Positions 57,091-64,000 of a DNA stretch of 64,000 nt are shown in pieces. Under the pieces are notes generated by a model. The model did not search any database. It was not told where the DNA came from and saw nothing but the letters and a program-made list of their open reading frames with translations. This stretch comes from Aquila chrysaetos chrysaetos (lineage: Eukaryota > Chordata > Aves > Accipitriformes > Accipitridae). Location: NCBI RefSeq assembly GCF_900496995.4, contig NC_044012.1:26425606-26489605 (forward strand), written 5' to 3'. The position numbers and the translations under genes were made by a program. Positions within the stretch are counted from its first letter, which is position 1, and each line of letters opens with the position of its first letter.

Positions 57091-58389
57091 CGGATCCGGG
57101 AATCCCCCCCCCCGCCATACATCACCTTCCCCCCCCCCCCCCCAAAAAAAGAATAATCCTCCTCCCAGCGTAGAGAGGCAGCGATATGGGGGGGGGGGAG
57201 GGTGGCCCGGCCCCTCCACCCTCCACTTCCACGGTCACCCGTGTGCGTGTCCCCACGCAACACAGCTCCACGCTTCTCCCCGGCCCCTTGCAGAACCCCT
57301 AACCCGACCCCTCCCGCGGGGATGCCTCTTCCAGGAAGGGGGATATGGGGGAGCTGCCCCCCCCCCCGCACGACGAGCATCCCCTCGAGCAAAACCCACT
57401 GTCCCCGTGGGCAGCGGTGCTGCCTGCTCCCTGCCCAAGGGGTGGGAGTTTGGTTTGGCGGGGGGGGGGGGTAACCGTGAGCCCACGGACGCGCGTGGGG
57501 TGAGGGGGCAAGGACCGGTAATGGCCGTACCCTGCCAGGCTTTCCACCCACTGCTCCCATCCCCTGCCCAGAGCGGCGGGGGTCGCGGGGGAGGCCTCTG
57601 CGTCCAAAAACTCGGTCCCGGGGGGGGGGGCAGTGCACCCTCCACTCGGAGCCGGTCTGGGTCACCCCCGGGATCATGGCAAGCTGGCTGCTGCCCGGGG
57701 TGGTGGGGGTGGGGGGCCGGGGCATTTCTATGATGGTCCCGGCCCGGGGTGGCCGGGGAGCGGGGAGGGAAGTCCGGGGGCCGTCCCCAAACTTTCTTAG
57801 ATGCAGGGATGCCGGCGGGCGGGGGGCGGGGAGGCTACCACCCGCCCCCAGGGCTTTGGGGAAACGCCGAGCCCGCAGCCGGCCCTGGGGAGGGGACGGG
57901 ACCCTCACCGGAACAGGAGCCGGACTCCCCCGCTCCCGGGACACCCCTCCCAGCCCAACCCAGCCCCACAGCGCTGCCACCCCCAACCCCTAATAAAGAC
58001 GCTCTGAGAGACGGAGCCCCCCTCCCCCGCCGCCGGCTCCCCTCCCCCGCTTTTTATTTATTATTTATTTATTTTATTATGATTTTCTCACCAAGTCCAA
58101 TAAATCGCGCGGCTCGTCTGGCCTCAGACGTGTTCAGCAACCCAAGCCCTGCGGCTTTTGTTCCGCCAAGTCGCACATTGTTTGTCCGGCTGCGGGGCCG
58201 GCCCAGCGCGGTACACGGAGGCTCCGCGGGGGCTCCGCGCCCCGGCCCGGCCGCCGTGGGGATGGGGATGGAGCGGGGGCAGCAATGGTTCGCGGGGGGT
58301 CCCGGCCCGGCCACCCCTCTTCCCCCCGGGGTTATCCCCGACTTCTTCAGCCCACCTCGGGGCGGCTGTCGGAGGGGGGGTGCGCCCGT

Positions 58390-58735
58390 AAGGCCAGAGT
58401 CCTGCCTGCACTGCCTGCCCTGCCCGCACCGCCTGCCCTGCCCTCCCTCCCTGCGCTCCCCCCGCCACCCTCCTCACCTGCCTGCACCCCTTTCCCTGCC
58501 TGCCTGCCCGCCCCGCTCCTCTGCCTGCCCTGCCCTTCCTCTATCGCCTTGCATCCCTACCTGCCCTGTCTCACCTACCCGCGCTGCCTGCCCTGCCTGC
58601 ATCGCCCTCCCTGCCTACCTGCCCTCTTACCCTGCCTGCACTCCCCTGCTCGCCTCGCACGCCTGCCTGCCTCCCCTGCCCTCCCCTACCTGGCTGCCCT
58701 GCCCTCCCCTGCCTGTCCCCAGCCCCAGCCCGGCT
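58390..58735. repeat. imperfect (CTGCCTGCCCTGC)n pyrimidine-rich repeat
   Basis: About 340 bp of CCTGCC, CTGCCTGC and CCCTCCC words, with nearly all purines being the G of TGCC. It is a degenerate simple repeat on the left shoulder of the conserved-looking 58.8 kb block. It explains the open proline- and cysteine-rich frames there. Confidence 0.75.
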
Positions 58736-58799
58736 CGCCCCCACCTCTGCAATCCGCGGGTCTCGGCGGCGGCGGCCGGAGGAGAGGGGGGCCGGGCCC

Positions 58800-59080
58800 G
58801 ACGTAAGGATATATAGGAGCGGCCGAGGAGCCTCCACGTAGCCTATACGTAAAGTATACGTGGTATATTTTAAAAAAGTTGCCATGCAAATGCGGGGCCA
58901 GCTCCATCGCAAGGGGGGGTCCGGCGGGGGGGGGGGAAGGGGGGGAGGGGAGTCGCGATATTTCCAAGCTTCCTTAACCTATGTATTGCTCGAAATCGAT
59001 CAGCGAAGCGCAGTAAGCCTGGCAATTAGGAGCTCATTACCATATATGCAAATATGGCAACCTCTCTCCCGCAGCCAACG
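58800..59080. promoter_or_regulatory. conserved-looking regulatory block with TATA-like words, ACGT cluster and two octamers
   Basis: Seen: ATATATA at 58,810-58,816; four ACGT cores between 58,801 and 58,861; an imperfect inverted repeat at 58,834-58,863; perfect octamers ATGCAAAT at 58,884-58,891 and 59,046-59,053, the second inside CCATAT(ATGCAA)ATATGG; and GAAATCGATCAGCG, a CUX/ONECUT-like ATCGAT word. AT-rich blocks embedded in CpG-rich DNA like this are typical of developmental promoters or promoter-proximal enhancers. It could be an alternative start for the miR-9 host transcript about 6.6 kb upstream. Confidence 0.45.
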
Positions 59081-59429
59081 GAGGGCTGAGAGGCGGCGAG
59101 CGAGAAAACCCGCAGCAGGGTTTGGGGTTCGGAATTGGGGTGAGGCGGGTGGGGGAAAAAAGGTTATTTGGGGGGGGGGGAGGGGTTTGAAAGGGTGCAC
59201 AAAGAGCTCGGGGTGCGCAGACACGCGTGGCCGGGTCCCGCGTGGCCGCTCGGAATTTGTTCCTTAATTAAAAATAAAAATGTCCTCCCTTTGAAATAAA
59301 CTCCCGGTGAACAGTACGGCCCAGCCAGGCTCCTCCGAGGAGCCCCCCCCCCAGTAACCTGTTAATTAGGGGAAACGCCGGGTGCCGGGGGGGGGCGGTC
59401 GGACCGCTCCTGGGACCGGCTGTGCACGC

Positions 59430-60130
59430 CCGCTGCAAAGAGTATTTTAAAGGTAACTACTGACTTCTTACATTTTATTTAAAAGAAATAATACCAAAAA
59501 AACCAACAAACCCACCATGAACCGGTGATTTTCCGGCGCACAGGCTCGCTCTCGGGTTCCCTTGTCGCAATAAAGAGTTACCTGCGATTTTATAGGCATC
59601 GTCGGGGGGGGGGTTGGGGTTTTGGTTTGGTTTTTTTTGTTTAAGAAGCACAGCTTAGGAGCAAAGTCGCCCTGGCATTTGCTGAACACTGATCAAAGCT
59701 GGGGGTGTCACCGCAGGAACAACGCAGGGAGCGAATTTCCCCCACGGTATCCGTCGGAGAAGAGCGGGGGGACATTGGCAGCGTGTCCCCCCCGTGGCAT
59801 TTTCTCAAATTATACCCGGTTCTGTGCTTTCCCCGCTTCTACTTGGGAAATGACTTTGTTTTCCTCTTTCCACAAACTCTAATCGCGGCTTATTAAAGAA
59901 GGGTAATGCCCATTTCAAGTTGGACTCTAATTTTCTTCACTACTTTGGATTTTTTAAAATTTTTTTTCCTCCCCAATGAATAACATTTACTCTATTTCGC
60001 CAGCTACGCAAATCCCAAAACAACGAGAATGAAATGAAATCAAGAATCGATTCCTTCCACTAAGCACGTTTGGGGGATTGGTTTGAATAATAAAAATTTA
60101 TACAAAAATACCCAAAGTGAGCAAAACCAT
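59430..60130. promoter_or_regulatory. AT-richer unique DNA with conserved look
   Basis: GTATTTTAAAGGTAACTACTG at about 59,440, AACTCTAATCGCGGC at 59,876, and CCCCAATGAATAACATTTAC at 59,973. AT-rich from 59,920 to 60,120. No coding frame of note. Possible upstream element. Confidence 0.3.
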
Positions 60131-60400
60131 CCCAAGGGCTCGGTGCACCGGAGCCCGGATTATTCCTGCTCCTCACCCGTGCCAGCCGCAGGCAAGCGCA
60201 ACAGACGTGAGGAAAGAGGTATTGCAGGGGTTTCTGTCCTTCTTTCTTTCCTTTTTTTTTTTTTTTTTTTTTCCCTTAATTGGGAAAGCCCTTTTCAGCG
60301 GTTTTGCAGCTCCTCGGCAACTGAACCGCTTTTCCCAGCCCCGTCCGGGTCGTTGCTCTCTGCATTCCTCTGCCCCATTCCTCACGAATTCCTGAGCTAC
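60131..60400. other. unique DNA with poly-T run
   Basis: T run at 60,252-60,272 within a pyrimidine tract. Mixed sequence around it. No gene. Confidence 0.4.
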
Positions 60401-60650
60401 CAGGATTTATTATGATTATTTATTTTTTCATTCATTTCTTTACTGTGAATGGCCACAAATGGAAAAACCACCTGCACGGCGACAGGCTGAGGGACCTTCC
60501 CTTATCCTGGGCATCTCCGTTCCGTCGCATTTTACATTTTGATTTGGTTATTATTTATATTTGGGGAATTAAGCCGCTAGTTTCTACAAATATCCTGTGA
60601 GTTTTGAAATGCAGAGAACACTGTTCGGAAAGGGGAAAAAAAAATTTTTA
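60400..60650. promoter_or_regulatory. AT-rich conserved-looking island
   Basis: GATTTATTATGATTATTTAT, TTTGATTTGGTTATTATT and GGAATTAAGCCGCTAG. AT-rich unique block. Candidate only. Confidence 0.3.
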
Positions 60651-61200
60651 AAAATCCCTTTCGGTTCCCCCTCTCTTGGCAAATTCGCAATTACCGACGA
60701 CCAACGAGATGAAGCATTTTCCCTGCAAAAATCCTCACTCCAGACCCCAGAGGCTCTGGCATCACCCGCGATCATCCCCCACCAGATTATGCTAAAAAAA
60801 TTGATTTATTATTATCCCCCCCCTTATCCCAAAGTAGCAATTAAAGAAAGTGGTGACTTTTGCCTTCAGAAGAGGCTCGGGTGCCGCTCCGGCTCCGCAC
60901 CTTCATTTTTCGGGTCGCAAAGCTCTGCTTTATTTTCCCTTACACTGAACTTTAAAGAGGAGGGGTTGGAGGGAAGAGACAGATAAATTCCTCCCAGTTT
61001 TTTCGGAATTACCTCTGAAAGCCCTGAGGAAATGCTGGCTCCTCCATCCGAAGGCACGCAGCCTTTGCCTACAGCCCAGGAGTTTTGTACCCATCTCAGC
61101 TCACATTTATTTTTTACAGCGTCACTCATTTGCCGTACGGGCAGCGAAAGGGGCGTTCTTTAAGGAAAACAGGCGTTTTAAACTTATTTTTTAAGCAAGT
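60651..61200. other. unique non-coding DNA
   Basis: Mixed sequence with CpGs at moderate density. No gene recognised. Confidence 0.35.
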
Positions 61201-61860
61201 TTATAATGGAAGACAAATGCCGGGCTGCGGCAGCGCGGGGTCGGGGGGCGGGGGGGCGGTTAGTCTCAGATGATCCAGGAGGATTCTTCACCTTGGAAAA
61301 CCGGGATTTTCGCTGTCCAGGGGTGGGGGAGGCAGGCGGGCAGGGGACCCGCGAGGACCCCCCCGGTGCCACCACCAGCCCCGCGGGGGTCGCGGAAGAG
61401 CCGCAGGCGGCGGTGCTCCCCCCCCCCCCCCCCACCTCCGCACGGAGCCGCACAGCCCCCGCACCCATTAAAAAATACTTGTTGAGATAATGCAAAACAC
61501 CACCCCCCCCAACCCCTAATTCTGCCCAGAAACGCGCCTGTCGCTGCGCGCGCTTGCAGCAAGGCACATGCCATGCAGTGGGGTGGGGGGGTGGGTGTGA
61601 GGTGTGTGTCCCCCTCTCCAACGGCCGGTGTGCAGCCCCCGCCGGATTTTATTTCGATGAGTCTTTGCAAGATATTGCAGCCCTACGGGGTCCAGGTTCT
61701 GCCCTCCCTCCCCCGCACCCCAGCCCCTTCCCCACCCTCAGCCCCCTGCCCAGGTCAGACCCGGGAGAGGCCATGCACATCGGGGAGCTGCAAAGAGGGG
61801 GGATGCCTGCTGCAAAAGCGGGGGGCTAATTCACCAGCAGCAGCCCCCCCCAAAACTGCT
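61200..61860. other. CpG-rich patch with C and G runs
   Basis: GC-rich with many CpGs between about 61,215 and 61,560, and a 16-base C run at 61,418-61,433. A CpG-island-like patch without recognisable exon structure. Confidence 0.35.
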
Positions 61861-61879
61861 CAGAAACCCTTGGGGTGTT

Positions 61880-62075
61880 CATATACCCTATCCATATGTG
61901 CCTCCCGTGCATGTATTCCTTGCAAGTGTGCAGCAAGCATGCTCGCATGCCGGGTGCACGTACCATGCATGTGGGACACACGGGCTGCGAGTGTGCAATG
62001 TGCATGCAGAGTGCGTGCACGGTTTTTGATTTACATACAGCTGCATACGTCCACACACCGGGTCCGTCTACGCAA
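61880..62075. repeat. degenerate TGCATG/GTGCATGC purine-pyrimidine alternating patch
   Basis: Many TGCATG, GTGTGCA, GCATGC and CGTGCA words over about 195 bp, with mostly alternating purine and pyrimidine. Probably an old, diverged (TG)n/(GCAT)n microsatellite. Confidence 0.6.
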
Positions 62076-64000
62076 GGAGCTCCCGGCACCCTCCGTGCAG
62101 GACACCTGCAGGGAGATGCTCTCTGTGCCCCTGCGTGTGTGGAAGGGCAAAATACCCACCATAAAAATACTCTGCCCGCAGCCTTTGCCATGCTTGGGGG
62201 GAAAAAAATGGGTGATCACTTTACTCACTAGTGGATGCTGGACACCAGCAAGCAGTTCCGAGGCCATGACGGCTCTGCAGGGTGCAGAGAGCCTTGCAGG
62301 GCCCCAGCATGGAACAGCCTGCCTCTTCCCTGGTGGCGTTTTTAAGGGAAATTCCCTCATTTTTTTTGCCTGCCAGCTCAGAGAGGCTCCATTCAGGAGA
62401 TGTTTGAGCTCTGTAAGAAATGCCACATATGGTTCAAAGAAGATTTTTGGCTTTTTAAGTATTTGCACTGAGATGTGCACAAACACGTGTGACTATCTAG
62501 ACAAACTGCATGTGCTTATTTTCTATAAACCATGGCCACGCAACAACCATTGCCCCTAAAAGTGTGTATTGCTGATACTGGTGATGTTCAGGTACAGGTT
62601 TTTGTTTGAAATTCTCCTGGTGGCCCCAGTCACATCAAAATTTGGGGTACGGGTGCCTGAGCAGGTTAGTGGCTCGTAGATATGGGGGAGGGAGAGAGGT
62701 CTGGAGCTGGGTGATTTCCAACTAAATGTCTTTGTCTCTGTGCTAAAAAGCACCAACCTCGTGTACTACACTTTTCTGCAAGCGACTGTGCTCGCTGGGC
62801 ATTTTTCCTGCTGCCTGGGCCGCGTAGTGCCACCGCTTCAGCATCCCCCCGACTCCCCAGACAAAGAAATTTGCAACAAAAGATGCATTTTGAAGCAAGC
62901 AGTTGCGCGCTGAAGGACAGCAGCAGAGAAGCTCCGGAGCCGTCCCCAGGCCTGCAGGGCTGTGCCAGCCGTGTACAGGCAGCCGCTGCCTGCCCGAACC
63001 CTTTGCTCCATCCTCAACCAAGAAACCCACTGGCCACGTGCAGTCGCAGAGAGACAAACCCTTCTCCCCTGAGCCAGCTCCTGGGTTGGAAAAACTCATG
63101 CCTTCCTCCTGCCTTTCCCCAGCAAGTATTTCCTCCCTCAGGTGGAGATTTTAATAGTTCACCCAAAAGACCAAACCACAGCTCGATGCCTTCCAAGGCG
63201 GCCACGTAACCTGGGAGTTTCAGAGCGGAAGGGGGCCAGAGCCTAAAAACAAGCAAATTCATTTATATCAGCTCATCTTGGCCTGAGATGCAATGTTATC
63301 CTCAGTTTCAGCTCATCCCCAAACCAGTAGCAAAAAAAGAGAAAAAAACCCCAACCCCAGCCCCAAACCAAACACAAAAATTCTCTCTTCCCATAGCGGA
63401 GTGGAGCTCTGTTTTGTCTCAGTAAAATTGGGTAAAGTGTCCCCCCGGCACCTACCCTGGCTCGCACAGCTGCCCGAAGCACTCAGTCCAGCAGGTGCCT
63501 TTTCTTCTGCTTCAAAGGGCTTTGATCTGGACAGCTCTTTTGGAGAATGGCGTTTGTTAGTAAGAGATGCCTGGCACGAACGCGGCCTGATTACAGCCCT
63601 GCTCGTTAAAAAAATGTTCTCTAGGTATTGAAGGGGATAACAAGGATATTTAAACATTCCCAGCGTGCACCTTTAAGCAGCAGAAAATAAGGGAAATTGC
63701 TATCGTTTAATTCAGTATTGCTCCTTTTGAACTCCCACTGGCTTTGCCTGCAATTGTTCCCTTAGCCGGAGCTTGAAGCCGAGTCTAGATTACAGAGGCA
63801 TCAGGTCTGCGGGTCCGGAGGGCTGGGAGGGCGAGCACAGCAGGACTGGCTTCCCCACATGGCAAAAGGCCGATGGGGCTGGTTTCCATTCGGATTTTGA
63901 AAGATTTCCCTCAATAGCCCAGAGCAGGGTCTGGGTTTGGGGCCCACGGCCCCAGTTTGTAATTACTCTTGTATTTTGTGTGCGTCAGGGAGAGGGTGGA
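62076..64000. other. unique non-coding DNA
   Basis: Mixed-GC sequence to the window edge with no gene recognised. Human synteny would place MEF2D on this side, but I see no MEF2D sequence within the window. Confidence 0.35.

Larger units (their letters stand above)
56790..59430. promoter_or_regulatory. second CpG-rich domain
   Basis: GC-rich and CpG-rich with several long G or C runs (56,891-56,911, 57,129-57,143, 57,463-57,471). Two AT-richer islands lie inside it, at 57,000-57,090 and 58,800-59,080. Long frames of 409 codons on the minus strand and 355 codons on the plus strand are low-complexity proline and glycine translations of this DNA and match no known protein. It may be a CpG-island cluster upstream of the miRNA host transcript. 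Confidence 0.4.

Noticed and set aside
56757..57986. 409-codon open frame on the minus strand
   Set aside because: GC-rich DNA with few stop codons and long G/C runs. The product is Pro/Gly/Arg-rich with no recognisable family, and frames on the other strand are equally open.
57749..58816. 355-codon open frame on the plus strand
   Set aside because: Its second half is a translation of the CTGCC repeat and its first half is GC-rich low complexity.
61573..62559. 328-codon open frame on the plus strand
   Set aside because: Crosses the TGCATG simple-sequence patch. Cys/His-rich composition reflects the repeat. No domain.
1..64000. CR1 or other transposon copies
   Set aside because: I looked for CR1-type tails and SINE/LTR features and recognised none. 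Poly-A runs (for example 19,628-19,650) lack a SINE body or target-site duplications that I can see. RepeatMasker would settle it.
1..64000. CRISPR arrays, operons, bacterial signals
   Set aside because: Composition, CpG structure and the miRNA show vertebrate nuclear DNA. No regularly spaced identical repeats with unique spacers exist.

Overview
The window looks like a piece of a vertebrate genome, most likely avian or another sauropsid. It is 64 kb of mixed-GC sequence with AT-rich islands, CpG-rich blocks, many pure G or C tracts of 13-21 bases and almost no recognisable transposable elements. I found no protein-coding gene. The long open frames come from simple sequence or GC-rich DNA and match no family I know. 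The species call rests on general composition only.

The one gene I can name with confidence is a microRNA precursor on the minus strand at 52148-52235. Both arms carry the complete mature miR-9 sequences (5p at 52199-52221, 3p at 52161-52182). The lower stem matches the MIR9-1 paralogue as I remember it, rather than MIR9-2 or MIR9-3. In human, MIR9-1 lies at 1q22 between RHBG and MEF2D inside a long non-coding host gene, so this window is probably the equivalent non-coding interval. miR-9 is a brain-enriched regulator of neural progenitor proliferation and neuronal differentiation.

Layout: 1-52 kb is a gene-free stretch lying downstream of the miRNA in its own direction of transcription. It alternates between ordinary unique sequence and AT-rich islands with homeodomain, POU, SOX and GATA-type words, which look like conserved non-coding enhancers (conservation not tested). 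Small CpG-rich patches occur near 6.6, 33.4 and 39.6-40.1 kb. The hairpin at 52.2 kb sits directly beside a 130-base pyrimidine tract. From 52.9 to 59.4 kb there is a large CpG-rich domain. It holds a C-rich minisatellite, a (CACGG)n repeat, a promoter-like block with inverted CCAAT, palindromic CRE and GC box at 53.73-53.81 kb oriented to transcribe leftward through the hairpin, a CAC/ATC triplet tract, and a second conserved-looking block with POU octamers at 58.8-59.1 kb. From 59.4 to 64 kb there are further AT-rich islands and GC-rich patches.

Working model (inference): a leftward non-coding transcript starts in the 53.6-53.7 kb CpG island, and possibly also further upstream, and carries the miR-9 hairpin. 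The islands around it form the neural regulatory landscape. Supporting this, perfect POU octamers occur at least ten times, including three in one 36-bp cluster at 40.27-40.31 kb and one about 110 bp from the hairpin.
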